A stretch of 64,000 bases of DNA from Streptomyces lydicus (GCF_004125265.1 NZ_RDTE01000003.1:3224001-3288000), one strand, 5' to 3'. Counted from the stretch's first letter, positions 1 to 8,294 are shown. Notes: a model not told the origin generated them from the letters alone. A program made the numbers and translations.

Positions 1-497
1 GTGGGGGTGAGGCGGTTGGGGTCGTTCGGCAGCAGGAGGGTGGCGAGCACCAGCGCGGCGGCCAGGGCGGTGGTGGTCCATGCCGCTGTCCGCGCCACGG
101 CCGGGTGGCGGGCGCGCCAGCCGCGGTCCGGGGGGAGAGCGGCGCGGGTTGTGGGCTCCTTCGGGGTGGCGTCGCGGGCCGTGGAATCGCCCGGGGTGGC
201 GTCGCGGGCCGTGGGCTCGTCAGCGGCGGCGTCGCGGTCCGTGGGCTCGTCCGGGGTGGCGTCGCGGTCCGTGGGCTTGTCAGCGGCGGCCTTCTGTTCC
301 GGGGCGGCCCTTTGTTCCGGGGCGGCCTTCTGCTCCGCTGCTGTGGCCTCGATATCCGGCGTGGCCACGGCAGCCGGCGCCTGTTCCGGGGGGCCGTCGG
401 AGCCGTCGGGGCCGTCGGGGCCGTCTTGGGACAGGTCCCCGGTCGGGGGCGCCTGCTTTTCCTGCGGCGGCTGGTCAGAGCGCGTGAAGTGCGGCAA
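1..497 (-). CDS. Membrane protein with acidic repeat-rich N-terminus (3' end outside window)
   Basis: The reading frame is open from a TTG at 497 to the window edge (165 codons seen). A GGAAGGA ribosome binding site lies 8 nt upstream of the TTG. About the first 125 residues are hydrophilic and rich in Asp, Glu, Pro and Ala, with T-D/A-R-D-A-T-P repeats. A basic stretch (DRGWRARHP) and one hydrophobic segment (TTTALAAALVLATLLLP) follow, so the N-terminus is probably cytoplasmic. The family cannot be named because the C-terminal part is missing. The frame is supported by amino-acid composition, the membrane segment and the strong ribosome binding site. Confidence 0.6.
   Translation of the reverse strand, partial: MPHFTRSDQPPQEKQAPPTGDLSQDGPDGPDGSDGPPEQAPAAVATPDIEATAAEQKAAPEQRAAPEQKAAADKPTDRDATPDEPTDRDAAADEPTARDATPGDSTARDATPKEPTTRAALPPDRGWRARHPAVARTAAWTTTALAAALVLATLLLPNDPNRLTP
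163..338. repeat. In-frame 30-bp and 18-bp tandem repeats
   Basis: Four 30-bp units (163-282) are followed by three 18-bp units (285-338). Both unit lengths are multiples of three, so copy changes would only lengthen or shorten the acidic cytoplasmic region of the overlapping minus-strand gene. Confidence 0.7.
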
Positions 498-801
498 CCC
501 GAAGGTCCTTCCGTGCGAGGCCCGGTGGTGGCGCGGCGGACCGGACTCGGGAGGTCGGCGCCGTCGCTATCTGTACGGGCGACCGGAGGCGTGCGTTCAA
601 TCGGGCGGCCATACAGCGCAGGAGGACTCGGGGAGGGGAGGGGAGGGGAAGGGAAGGAGGGCCGGGCCGCCCCCCGATCGGCCCGGTCCTTCCCTCTCCC
701 CCTCCCTCGCGGCGCCGGTCCGTGGGGCCGGTCCGTGGCATCGGTCCGTGGCGCCGGTCCGTGGCGTCGGCTGGTGGCCTCGGCCGGTGGACGGTGAGCC
801 G
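498..801. other. Intergenic, 13-bp tandem repeat array
   Basis: There is no convincing gene between two minus-strand genes. About five and a half copies of a 13-bp unit (consensus GGTCCGTGGCGCC) occupy 717-791, just after the stop codon of the upstream gene. A run of GGGGA/GGGAA repeats lies at 630-660. Confidence 0.5.
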
Positions 802-1353
802 TCAGACCGCCGCCGGCTGCTCCACGGCCGCCTGATCGGCGGCCGCGTGACGGAGGCGGCGGCGCTTGGTCACGAGGACCGCGGTCCTCGTGAGAACCAT
901 GGCAAGTGACATGAAGACAAAGGCATTGGCATAGACGTCGGGGCCGCTGAGCCGGTTTTCGATGCTGAAGCGGATCAGGCCGTCGGCGAACCAGTGCTCG
1001 GCACCGTAGGCGAAAAGGACGCGGGCGGTGGAAAGGACGATCCAGACCAGGGCGTAACCGAATCCTCCGGTGGTGTAGATCTGGCCGTCACTGCCGCGGT
1101 GGGCAGGGAGAAGTACGCCGGCGATCAGGCCGCAGATCACACCCACGCCACCGCCTATGAGCTGAAACGAAGGCGCGTTCCCGGACGTCGGAAGGGAGTG
1201 CACAAAGAGCGCAATGATGATGGCGACCGCTATCACGGAGCGCAGCATGCGCATGTTGGTGACCCGGCGGCGCCCCAGGTCAGTCGCCAGGATGATGGTG
1301 AGGATGGTGGCACTGGCGATGAGTGCGGTGGCGAACTGACTCAGGTGGTCCAT
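802..1353 (-). CDS. Integral membrane protein, 183 aa, unknown function
   Basis: The start is the ATG at 1353, preceded by GGAG; the frame stays open further upstream, but only as Arg/Pro-rich junk. About five hydrophobic segments are visible: residues 8-25 (ATALIASATILTIILA), 38-56, 66-86 (Gly-rich, IGGGVGVICGLIAGVLLP), 100-120 and 145-165. A basic tail with KRRRLRH follows. The arrangement recalls CcdC/DUF1453-type small membrane proteins, but that assignment is weak. It is transcribed divergently from the DesK-type histidine kinase at 1807 and could be its regulon member or sensory partner. Confidence 0.75.
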   Translation of the reverse strand: MDHLSQFATALIASATILTIILATDLGRRRVTNMRMLRSVIAVAIIIALFVHSLPTSGNAPSFQLIGGGVGVICGLIAGVLLPAHRGSDGQIYTTGGFGYALVWIVLSTARVLFAYGAEHWFADGLIRFSIENRLSGPDVYANAFVFMSLAMVLTRTAVLVTKRRRLRHAAADQAAVEQPAAV

Positions 1354-1806
1354 GGAACTCCGGGCCTTTCTTCGGTGCTGCTGATTGTCTTGCGCGGTGG
1401 GTGCGCCGCGGTTCGGAGATTTCGCCTTCCGGGAATTCCGAAGGTTGGCGGATTCTCGCGTCGGTCGCCTTGCCCTGGTCCCTTTCCGGCGTTTTGCCCT
1501 GGGCCTTGTCCGGGGTTTCGTCCGGGGCCTTGTCCGGGGTTTCGTCCTGGGCCTTGTCCGGGGTTTCGTCCGGGGCCTTCTTCGGGGTCCGTGAGGGTGC
1601 ATCAACGACGTTATGGGGAAGGGAGGTCGGCGGGGAACGACCGACTGGTGGATTCGGCTGTCCACCGATCGGTGGACAGGGCGGCGCCGGGAGGGAGGGT
1701 GATAGGACTGGGCGCGCGGCCGCACCCGCTCTCTCAGGTGCGGGGCGCTCATATCCAGGGGGACGCGGTGACATCCAAGGGGACACGGTGGTATCCGGGG
1801 GACACG
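1354..1806. other. Divergent intergenic region, 453 bp
   Basis: This is the promoter region between the membrane-protein gene (minus) and the histidine kinase gene (plus). It contains a 24-bp tandem repeat (1502-1592) and a 20-bp triplication just before the kinase start. Several long open frames cross it, but their composition is Arg/Pro- or Gly-rich and none has good support. Confidence 0.5.
1502..1592. repeat. 24-bp tandem repeat, about 3.8 copies
   Basis: Units begin at 1502, 1526, 1550 and 1574 (partial). The unit starts GGCCTTGTCCGGGGTTTCGT and differs by only one or two bases between copies. In one minus-strand frame it would encode E-T-P-D-K-A-x-D repeats, but no gene there is well supported. 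Confidence 0.8.
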
Positions 1807-1812
1807 GTGACG
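1753..1812 (+). repeat. Triplicated 20-bp unit carrying SD-like sequence and GTG
   Basis: Three consecutive units (ATCCAGGGGGACGCGGTGAC and variants) begin at 1753, 1773 and 1793. Each contains a G-rich Shine-Dalgarno-like stretch followed by GTG. The GTGs at 1768 and 1807 are in frame with the histidine kinase; the middle one at 1788 is not. The duplication blurs which start is used. Confidence 0.7.
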
Positions 1813-3318
1813 GCTGAGGCTCAGCGCGCGCCCGAGGCGCGGGTGCGGTGGTTCGGGCTGTGGGACAGCTACTTCGTGATCTGCTATCTGGTCACCACGG
1901 GACTGGTGTTCACGTCCGGGGCCTCCGCGGGCTCCGGAGACTCCGGGGACTCCGGGGTCCCGCAGGGCGGTCGGTTGATCGCCCTCGCCGCGCTGACGCT
2001 GATCGTGCCCTGGTATGCGGGGATCGGGCGGCCGTTGATGCTGCGTCATGGGAGCGATCGGCGGAACGTCGTCTTCCCCGTCGGGCTCTTCGTGCTGTTC
2101 GGGGTCGCCACCGGCGTCGATCTGATGAGTTCCTTCGCCCTGTTCGGCATCATCCCGATGCTGATGATGAGCCTGCCGACCAGACCCGCGCTGGTGGCCG
2201 GTGTCCTCGGCAATCTCGTCCCCGTGACCGTGCTGTGGCTGCGCGGCGGCACTGCGGGACCTGTTGTGCTGTTCGTGCTGCTGGCTTCGCTGCTCGGGAT
2301 CGCGCTGTCGGTGCTCCTCGGGCTGTGGATCAAGCGAGTGGTACGGCAGAACAAGGAGCACGCCGAACTGATCGAGGAGCTGCGGAAAAACCGCGAGCAG
2401 GTGGCCCGCCTGTCGCACCAGGCCGGAGTCTTTGCCGAACGCGAGCGGCTGGCACGGGAGATCCATGACACCCTCGCGCAGAGCCTGACCAGCATCATCA
2501 GCCTGGTGCAGGCCGCGGATTCGGAGGTGGAGTGCGCTCCCGCCCTCGCCCGGAAGCACCTCGCGCTGGTCGGGCGGGTGGCCAAGGAGAGCCTGGCCGA
2601 GGCGCGCGCCTTCGTGGCCGACCGGACGCCGGCGTCCCTGCGGGAGAGCTCCTTGGCGCAGGCGCTGCGGCGGCAGGCGGACGGACTGACCGCGGAGAGC
2701 GGGCTGCAGGTGCGGTTCACCGTCGAGGGCGATGAGCGGCCGCTGCCGATGGCGGTCAATGTCGTACTGCTGCGTGCCGCGCAGGAGGCCGGGGCGAATG
2801 TGCGCAAGCACGCCGATGCCCTCGCGGTGGAGCTGACGCTCCGGTACGGCGCGGGGCAGGTCGTGCTCCGTGTGGCCGATGACGGCAAGGGGTTCGATGC
2901 GAAGGCGGGGGCGGGGCCGGGGGCGGGGTCGGGAGTGACAGCGGGAGCAGGAGTGATAGCAGCAGCGGGGTCGGGAGCGGCCGGGAGGGAACAGGATCGC
3001 GGTGCGGCGGGACAGGGGCAGGGGGACGGCGGGGGCTTCGGGCTGCGGGGCATGGCGGCGCGGGTGGCGCAGACCGGCGGGGTGCTGAGCGTGGTGAGCG
3101 AGCCGGGGACGGGCACTACCGTCGAGGTGACGGTGCCCTTGGAGGAGACCGTGGACGGGACGGTGGGCGAGGCCATGGACGAGGCCTCGGACGGGACGAC
3201 GGCGCCGCCACCGACGGTGGGGCATCGGGTGAAGGCGGCGCCTGGGGTGAAGGCGGTGAAGGCGGTGCATACGGTGAAGCCGGTGCACGGGGTGAAGGCG
3301 GCGGATGATGAGCGTTGA
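1807..3318 (+). CDS. DesK/NarL-type sensor histidine kinase
   Basis: The N-terminal half (residues 15-180) is a membrane sensor domain with several hydrophobic helices and little extracellular sequence. A short linker leads to a HisKA_3 dimerisation domain with ERERLAREIHDTLAQSL (phospho-acceptor His220). The HATPase domain has DDGKGF at about 358-363 and GFGLRGM at 410-416. The roughly 45 residues between these boxes, the ATP lid, are expanded by Gly/Ala-rich repeats. The C-terminal tail carries VKA/VKAV repeats. The GTG at 1807 was chosen because sequence resembling the family begins just after it; the GTG at 1768 is an alternative. The gene overlaps the response regulator by 11-14 nt, so the two are translationally coupled. 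The signal is unknown. Confidence 0.9.
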   Translation: MTAEAQRAPEARVRWFGLWDSYFVICYLVTTGLVFTSGASAGSGDSGDSGVPQGGRLIALAALTLIVPWYAGIGRPLMLRHGSDRRNVVFPVGLFVLFGVATGVDLMSSFALFGIIPMLMMSLPTRPALVAGVLGNLVPVTVLWLRGGTAGPVVLFVLLASLLGIALSVLLGLWIKRVVRQNKEHAELIEELRKNREQVARLSHQAGVFAERERLAREIHDTLAQSLTSIISLVQAADSEVECAPALARKHLALVGRVAKESLAEARAFVADRTPASLRESSLAQALRRQADGLTAESGLQVRFTVEGDERPLPMAVNVVLLRAAQEAGANVRKHADALAVELTLRYGAGQVVLRVADDGKGFDAKAGAGPGAGSGVTAGAGVIAAAGSGAAGREQDRGAAGQGQGDGGGFGLRGMAARVAQTGGVLSVVSEPGTGTTVEVTVPLEETVDGTVGEAMDEASDGTTAPPPTVGHRVKAAPGVKAVKAVHTVKPVHGVKAADDER

Positions 3319-3946
3319 GGACACGGTCGCGGTGCGGGTGCTGCTCGCCGACGATCACCCCGTCGTACGCGAGGGCCTGTGCGCGATCCTGGAGTCCGAT
3401 CCGGGCATCGATGTGGTGGGGCAGGCGGGCTCCGGCGAGGAGGCCGTGACGCTGGCGACCCGGCTGTTGCCGGACGTCGTACTGCTCGATCTGCGGATGG
3501 GCGGGATGGACGGGGTCGCCGCCACGGGGCACATCCGGCGGCAGGCGCCGCGCAGCAAGGTGGTCATCGTCACCACCTACGAGGACGACTCCGACATCCT
3601 GCGGGCCGTGGAGGCGGGTGCGGCCGGCTATCTCCTCAAGGGGAGTTCCCGGGCCGAGCTGATCGAGGCCGTCCACGGTGCGGCGGGCGGGGAGACCGTA
3701 CTGACCCCGTCGCTGGCCACCAAGCTGTTCCGGGCGCGGGCGGTGGAGCCGACGCCGCTGTCCGCCCGGGAGTGCGAGGTCCTGCGGCTGGTCAGCCAGG
3801 GACTGACCAATGCCGATATCGGCCGGGAGCTGTTCATCGGTGAGGCCACGGTGAAGACCCACCTCCTGCGTGCGTTCAAGAAGCTGGAGGTGTCGGACCG
3901 CACGGCGGCCGTGATCACGGCTCTGGAGCGCGGGTTGCTGGCGTAA
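3308..3946 (+). CDS. NarL/LuxR-family response regulator
   Basis: The receiver domain (residues 9-120) has the acidic pair in LLADDHP, phospho-acceptor Asp61 in VVLLDLRMGGMDG and the conserved Lys in GYLLKGSS. The C-terminal LuxR helix-turn-helix (about 145-205) reads PLSARECEVLRLVSQGLTNADI followed by GEATVKTHLLRAF. It is the cognate partner of the upstream kinase, whose stop lies at 3318. Adjacent ATGs at 3305 and 3308 are both possible starts. The target genes are unknown; the divergent membrane-protein gene at 802-1353 is the natural first candidate. Confidence 0.93.
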   Translation: MSVEDTVAVRVLLADDHPVVREGLCAILESDPGIDVVGQAGSGEEAVTLATRLLPDVVLLDLRMGGMDGVAATGHIRRQAPRSKVVIVTTYEDDSDILRAVEAGAAGYLLKGSSRAELIEAVHGAAGGETVLTPSLATKLFRARAVEPTPLSARECEVLRLVSQGLTNADIGRELFIGEATVKTHLLRAFKKLEVSDRTAAVITALERGLLA

Positions 3947-4040
3947 CAAGCCCTGCCGACGTAACAGGGGTTGCCGGCGCGTAACAGGGGTTGCTGGACG
4001 CAGCAGAGGTTGCCGGCGCAACACGTGCGTGGGTCACGGC
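3947..4040. repeat. Short degenerate repeats after response regulator
   Basis: Three imperfect copies of about 20 bp (core GTAACAGGGGTTGC) follow the stop codon, in the gap between convergent genes. No clear hairpin terminator is visible. Confidence 0.5.
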
Positions 4041-4047
4041 CGCGGGC

Positions 4048-5538
4048 TCATCCCTCCCCGGCCCCGCCCCCCTCGCCCAGTCGTGCCCGGTCCGCTGCCG
4101 CTCGGCCCTGATGCCAGCCGTCCGCGTCGCGTACGCCGCGCAGGCGGACCGGGGCGGTGTCGGGGAAGAGGGCGCCGGTGGTCTGTTCCACGGCGAGTTC
4201 ACGGGCGGCGAGGACCGGGAGGAGGCCAGGGGCCGCTTCGGCGGACTCGGCGGTGGCGGCGGCCGTGGCAGCCGCGGTGGCCGCCCCGAGCCGGTCGCGG
4301 ATGCGGTCGGCGTAGGCGACGAGGAAGGCCTGGCGGAAGTCCCGGGTGCGGCGGGAGCGGCCGCGGGGCGTGGCGGTTCCGCCTCGTTCCCTGGCAGCGC
4401 GGTCCTGTCCCTGCTGCTGGAGAGCCCGATGGTGGTCGTCGCCCGCGCGGTGCATCGCGGCGGTGGCCTGGAGCAGCAGCGAGGTGTAGAGCATCTCGGC
4501 CGCCTCCAGGTCGGGCGCGAAGCCGACGAGGGTGGAGAAGCCGACGTCGGCGGCCCAGACGGCCTGGCAGCGGTTGGCGGCCGCCACCGCGTCGAGCAGC
4601 AGCGCCTTGGCCTGCTCGTAGGGGCCCTCGATGCCGATGCGGACCGCGGAGGGGCCGCCGGCCTGCCCGCCCGGCGCGGCGGCGCTGTCGAGCAGCGCCT
4701 CGTCGATGCTGTGCCGGGCCATCAGCTCCTGCGCCTTGGCGGACAGCGCCTCCGCCTCCTCGGCGTAGTCGGTCGCCTCGGCCTTGGCGAGCAGCCCGCG
4801 GATCCGTCCGAGCGCACGTGCGGCGGCGGCACCGGCGGGGCCGTCTCCCCGGCCGGACGGCGGCGGAGCCGGCAGCGGGGTGATGCGGGGCAGCCGGGCG
4901 AGCGCGCGCAGGGCCGCCAGTACGTCGTACGCGGTCTCGAAACGGGAGGCCCGGCGGCGCTCGGCCAGTGCGTCGAGGTAGCCGGCATCGGAGGCCCACC
5001 AGACCTCGGCACCGAGCTGCCGCAGCTGCTCGGCCCAGCGGGGGTCCCGGACGGGCCGTGCGCCCGGCGGCCGGGTTGCGTCGGCCGCGACGGCATCGAC
5101 GACCACGGCCACCAGGGAGGCGTCGGGCGCGTCACGCCGGACGATCCGCTCCAGATCGGCGGGCTGCCAGCCGCCTGCCCAGCACTGCCGCACACCCGCC
5201 ACGGCGGCGGCGATTACCGCCGCGCTCACCGCCTCCCAGCCGGCCTCGGCTGCGGCCAGCATCGAGGCGCCCGCCTCGATGGCGTCCTCGGCCTGCGCAC
5301 CGTCCGGCGCGTAGCGGACGCTGCCGAGCACCTGCCCGACCAGCTCACCGGCTGCGGCCGCGTCGGCCGGTGACGGCCCGCCGCGCCGCTCGCTCCCGCG
5401 CCGCTCGCTCCCGCGCCGCTCGCTCCCGCGCCGCTCGCTCCCGCGCCGCTCGCTCCCGCGCCGCTCGCTCCCCGCGCCGCTCGCTTCCGCGTGCCTTGCT
5501 CCCGCGCCCTTTGCTTCCGCGCTCAGTCGCCCGCTCAC
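4048..5538 (-). CDS. DUF2786 domain protein with N-terminal GSERR repeats
   Basis: This 496-residue soluble protein contains a DUF2786-type segment in its centre (about residues 265-305). There, IRGLLAKAEATDYAEEAEAL and AKAQELMARHSIDEALL match the family pattern of short helices found in actinobacterial and phage proteins of unknown role. The N-terminus has five or more direct repeats of G-S-E-R-R encoded by 15-bp units; the rest is Ala-rich and helical. The GTG at 5538 is the first in-frame start, but the true start could lie after the repeats because no good ribosome binding site is visible. Function unknown. Confidence 0.8.
   Translation of the reverse strand: MSGRLSAEAKGAGARHAEASGAGSERRGSERRGSERRGSERRGSERRGSERRGGPSPADAAAAGELVGQVLGSVRYAPDGAQAEDAIEAGASMLAAAEAGWEAVSAAVIAAAVAGVRQCWAGGWQPADLERIVRRDAPDASLVAVVVDAVAADATRPPGARPVRDPRWAEQLRQLGAEVWWASDAGYLDALAERRRASRFETAYDVLAALRALARLPRITPLPAPPPSGRGDGPAGAAAARALGRIRGLLAKAEATDYAEEAEALSAKAQELMARHSIDEALLDSAAAPGGQAGGPSAVRIGIEGPYEQAKALLLDAVAAANRCQAVWAADVGFSTLVGFAPDLEAAEMLYTSLLLQATAAMHRAGDDHHRALQQQGQDRAARERGGTATPRGRSRRTRDFRQAFLVAYADRIRDRLGAATAAATAAATAESAEAAPGLLPVLAARELAVEQTTGALFPDTAPVRLRGVRDADGWHQGRAAADRARLGEGGGAGEG
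5386..5475. repeat. 15-bp tandem repeat, five perfect copies plus one degenerate
   Basis: CCGCTCGCTCCCGCG is repeated exactly at 5386, 5401, 5416, 5431 and 5446, with a degenerate copy to 5475. It encodes the G-S-E-R-R repeats in the N-terminus of the DUF2786 protein. Perfect identity between copies suggests recent expansion. Confidence 0.9.
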
Positions 5539-5655
5539 TCACCCGCTCACTGTACGGAGGGCTTCGTGGGGCCCGCGTCCCGGTGGTCCGGGTCCGGCCC
5601 GCGTCCCGGAGACGGTCGGCAGTCGGCTGCCGGCTGCCGGGCCGTACACAGCCAC

Positions 5656-5695
5656 GACGCCCGGTGGCACCCTGATCGGGGCGCCACCGGGCGTC
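5656..5695. terminator. Hairpin terminator after the L,D-transpeptidase gene
   Basis: The arms GACGCCCGGTGGC (5656-5668) and GCCACCGGGCGTC (5683-5695) pair perfectly over 13 bp with a 14-nt loop. The hairpin lies downstream of the minus-strand gene that ends at 5825. Confidence 0.7.
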
Positions 5696-5824
5696 GGTCA
5701 TTCATGGCGGCCGTCACATCGGCCGACCCGCGCAGTCACGCAAGGTCATACGCGGTCACACATGCTCGGGCATGCGGGCTACCGCCCTGACCCGCGGCGT
5801 CACTGCACCGGCACCGGTACCGCG

Positions 5825-7096
5825 TTACTGCACCGGCACCGCACTGCCGGTCACCCACTGTGACCAGTCCATGTTCCAGCCGTTCAGGCCGTTGTCCGGC
5901 TTGACCGTCTGGTCAGGGGAGTTGACGACGTCCACCACGTCGCCGATCTGCGAGTTGTTGAAGAACCAGGCGCCGGCCGTCTTCGGGTCCTTGGCGCCCT
6001 TGGCGTCCTCCAGGCCGATGCAGCCGTGGCTGGTGTTGGCCTTGCCGAAGACTCCCTTGCCCCAGTAGTTGCCGTGGATGAAGGTGCCGGAGTCCGACAG
6101 ACGCTGGGCGTGCGGGACATCGGGGATGTCGTACTCGCCCTTGCCGTCCTTCTTCTTGAAGCCGACGGTCGAGCCGTCCATCCGGGTCTGCTGGAACCGC
6201 TCGGAGATGACCATCTGGCCGTTGTAGGTCGCATGGCCGTCGCTGCCGGCCGAGACCGGAATGGTCTGGATGAGCTGGCCGTCCCGCACCACGTACATCA
6301 CGTGTTCCGCGGTGTCGACGGTGCTGACCTGCGAGTGACCGACGTTGAAGCTGACGGTCTTGTTCTGGATGCCCTTGACGCCCGGCGACGCCTCGACGCC
6401 GTCGAGGCCGAGCTTCAGGGTGACCTTGGAGTGTGCCTTCCAGTACTCCTGGGGGCGGAAGTCGAGCCGCTTGTCACCGAACCAGTGGCCGACGATCTGC
6501 TGGTTGCTGCTGGAGGCAACCTTGATCGCGGACTGGACGGCCGCCTTGTTCTTGACCGGCTTGTCGAAGTTGATCGACACCGGCATACCGACGCCGACGG
6601 TCGAGCCGTTCTCCGGCGTGAAGTTCCCGACGAAGCTGTTCTCCGGGGCGACGGTGGTGAAACTGGAGTTCTCCACCGCCGCGCGCCCGTGAGAGTCCTC
6701 CGCATGCGCGGTGACCTTGTACTTCGTCGAGCGGTCCAGTGGCTTGTCCGGCTTCCAGGAGGTGCCGTCGGTGGAGAGGGTTCCGCCGACCTGCTGCTTG
6801 GACTCGACCGCGGTCATGGTGACGCCGGTGAGCTTTCCGGCACTGACCGTGACCTTGGCGTCATTGTTGACACCCGCACCGGTCGCGCCGTCCTCCGGCA
6901 GTATTTTGATCTTGGCTTGCGAGGCGTCCTTCGCGGCCGCCTCGTCCACCTGCTGGGTGTTCTCGTGCCGGGTGCCGTCAGCACCGCCGCCGCCTTGGTC
7001 AGCTGTTGCGCTGCCGCCACACGCCGCAAGCGTGAGTACGCCCCCGAGCAGCGTGGCGCTGGCTATCAGCCCCTTCCGGCGCTGGCTGTCCGTCAT
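5825..7096 (-). CDS. L,D-transpeptidase lipoprotein (YkuD domain)
   Basis: Predicted to form 3-3 peptidoglycan cross-links outside the membrane. A lipoprotein signal peptide (GLIASATLLGGVLTLAAC) ends in lipobox L-A-A-C at about residue 25. Two Ig-like/BON-type domains follow (about 60-260), as in mycobacterial LdtMt proteins, then a YkuD catalytic domain. This has the conserved pattern GTFIHGNYW followed by NTSHGCIGL, which carries the active-site Cys. The ATG at 7096 was chosen because GGAG lies 9 nt upstream; ATGs at 7105 and 7111 are too close to it. Length (423 aa) is normal for the family. A perfect 13-bp hairpin follows the stop. Confidence 0.95.
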   Translation of the reverse strand: MTDSQRRKGLIASATLLGGVLTLAACGGSATADQGGGGADGTRHENTQQVDEAAAKDASQAKIKILPEDGATGAGVNNDAKVTVSAGKLTGVTMTAVESKQQVGGTLSTDGTSWKPDKPLDRSTKYKVTAHAEDSHGRAAVENSSFTTVAPENSFVGNFTPENGSTVGVGMPVSINFDKPVKNKAAVQSAIKVASSSNQQIVGHWFGDKRLDFRPQEYWKAHSKVTLKLGLDGVEASPGVKGIQNKTVSFNVGHSQVSTVDTAEHVMYVVRDGQLIQTIPVSAGSDGHATYNGQMVISERFQQTRMDGSTVGFKKKDGKGEYDIPDVPHAQRLSDSGTFIHGNYWGKGVFGKANTSHGCIGLEDAKGAKDPKTAGAWFFNNSQIGDVVDVVNSPDQTVKPDNGLNGWNMDWSQWVTGSAVPVQ

Positions 7097-7320
7097 CACA
7101 CGCATCTCCATTACTACGGGTTTCGCATCGTTCCCCGAGCGAGCTGCCAACTGAACGCAGGCATATCTGGACGCAGGCATTCCGGCCGACGCCATATAAA
7201 CGCCTTTTCCGTTTCGCCCGTTCCATGCCTCCATGAAGTGTGGGGAAGGCCACTTATGCCCTTACATCGGTCACAAGGTGCACACGTTCCGAAGTCGGAC
7301 CTGTCGCCCTCCCATGTCAT

Positions 7321-7355
7321 GGGCCCCCGTACAGCGCGCAGCCGTACGGGGGCCC
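7321..7355. terminator. Hairpin terminator
   Basis: GGGCCCCCGTAC (7321-7332) and GTACGGGGGCCC (7344-7355) form a perfect 12-bp stem, downstream of the minus-strand gene ending at 7392. Confidence 0.75.
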
Positions 7356-7391
7356 TGGTCGGTCGGGCGGGGCGGGGCGGGGTGCCGGCGG

Positions 7392-7748
7392 TCAGCCCTC
7401 CCCGTCCGCGTCGTCCGCCAGATCCCACTCCGCCGCGTTCCACTCGGCGTCCGGGTCGTAGTCGGTCAGCTCCTCACTGCTCCACGAGGCCTGGGCCAGT
7501 TCGGTGCCCGGCACCGAGGAGACGAGGTCGAACGGGTCGATCAGGTGGGCCAGCGCCTCCGCCGGGTCCTCCTTGACCGTCTCCTGGGACTGTCTGCGCT
7601 CCTCGTCCGGCAGCGACGGATCGCCGTTGATGTGATCGAGGGCCGCGCCGGTCAGCTGCGGGGCGTCGGTGACCTCCATGATCAGTTCCACATGAAGGCG
7701 CACAAACCGTGATGTCTCACCATTGCTCATAGCACGGAGGTTAGGCAT
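7392..7748 (-). CDS. Small acidic hypothetical protein, about 118 aa
   Basis: A short, strongly acidic soluble protein with no recognised domain. The C-terminal half is rich in Asp, Glu and Trp (SSEELTDYDPDAEWNAAEWD). The ATG at 7748 is preceded by AGGA at 8 nt; the ATG at 7730 (MSNGETSRF) is an alternative with a poorer ribosome binding site. Divergent from the LAXTG protein gene, with about 90 bp between starts. Composition and the downstream hairpin support a real gene; function unknown. Confidence 0.7.
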   Translation of the reverse strand: MPNLRAMSNGETSRFVRLHVELIMEVTDAPQLTGAALDHINGDPSLPDEERRQSQETVKEDPAEALAHLIDPFDLVSSVPGTELAQASWSSEELTDYDPDAEWNAAEWDLADDADGEG

Positions 7749-7839
7749 GGACGGGTCCTGACTTCCCCGCGACCCGCGGCGGTCATTAACATCTGAGGTC
7801 AACGGCCAATTCGCCGAACCCACAAGGGGGATCGCTTCC

Positions 7840-8280
7840 GTGACCGCACGCCGTCCACTGCTGACCGCCGCAGCCGCGGGATCGGTACTGTTCGCCCTGT
7901 GGTTCGTCCCCTCCGCCAATGCGAGCGCGGGGCATGACGGAGCGACAGATCCCGGTCTGCGGGCGGCATCCGCCACGACCGGCCCCGGCCTGACCGGCCG
8001 GCTGAACGGCGGGGCAGCGGGCTCCGGCAGCGGTTCCACGACGACCACCCCGCACTACGGCGGCACAGGTACCGGCTCCGGCACGGGCGCGGGCTCCGGA
8101 ACGGGCACGGGAATGGTCTCCGGCTCCGGCGGTCACTCCAGCGGCGCCCGGCCGCACTTCCTCGCCGATACCGGCAGCCCGGACACCACGCCGTACGTGA
8201 TCGGCGGCGCCGCCTGTCTCGCGCTCGGCGCCGGGCTGGTCAGCTACTCCGTCCGCCGCACCCGCGACGACGCCGCCTGA
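7840..8280 (+). CDS. Small secreted LAXTG-type sortase substrate
   Basis: A 146-residue protein with a Sec signal peptide (LLTAAAAGSVLFALWFVPSANASA), a Gly/Ser/Thr-rich middle of about 70 residues and a C-terminal cell-wall sorting signal. The signal comprises FLADTGSPD, the hydrophobic stretch VIGGAACLALGAGLVSY and the basic tail VRRTRDD. LAXTG is the form recognised by class E sortases of Streptomyces (established knowledge), so the protein is probably linked to peptidoglycan. The GTG start has AGGGGGAT upstream. No sortase gene lies in the window. The passenger part has no folded domain and may act as a stalk. Confidence 0.85.
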   Translation: MTARRPLLTAAAAGSVLFALWFVPSANASAGHDGATDPGLRAASATTGPGLTGRLNGGAAGSGSGSTTTTPHYGGTGTGSGTGAGSGTGTGMVSGSGGHSSGARPHFLADTGSPDTTPYVIGGAACLALGAGLVSYSVRRTRDDAA

Positions 8281-8294
8281 TCCACGGGAGCCGG

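Noticed and set aside
1502-1592. CRISPR array
   Set aside because: Units are contiguous with no spacers; it is an ordinary tandem repeat.
1280-1786. Minus-strand frame with E-T-P-D-K-A repeats
   Set aside because: It is produced by the 24-bp tandem repeat, overlaps the membrane-protein gene in another frame and has no ribosome binding site.
994-1806. 270-residue N-terminal extension of the histidine kinase frame
   Set aside because: Composition is Gly/Arg/Pro-rich, it runs antisense to a well-supported membrane-protein gene, and a kinase start with its own SD-like sequence exists at 1807.
3991-5373. 460-residue plus-strand frame opposite the DUF2786 gene
   Set aside because: Gly/Arg/Leu-rich composition typical of antisense frames; the minus strand has a recognisable domain.
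6026-7576. 516-residue plus-strand frame over the L,D-transpeptidase
   Set aside because: Antisense shadow of a gene with clear catalytic motifs.
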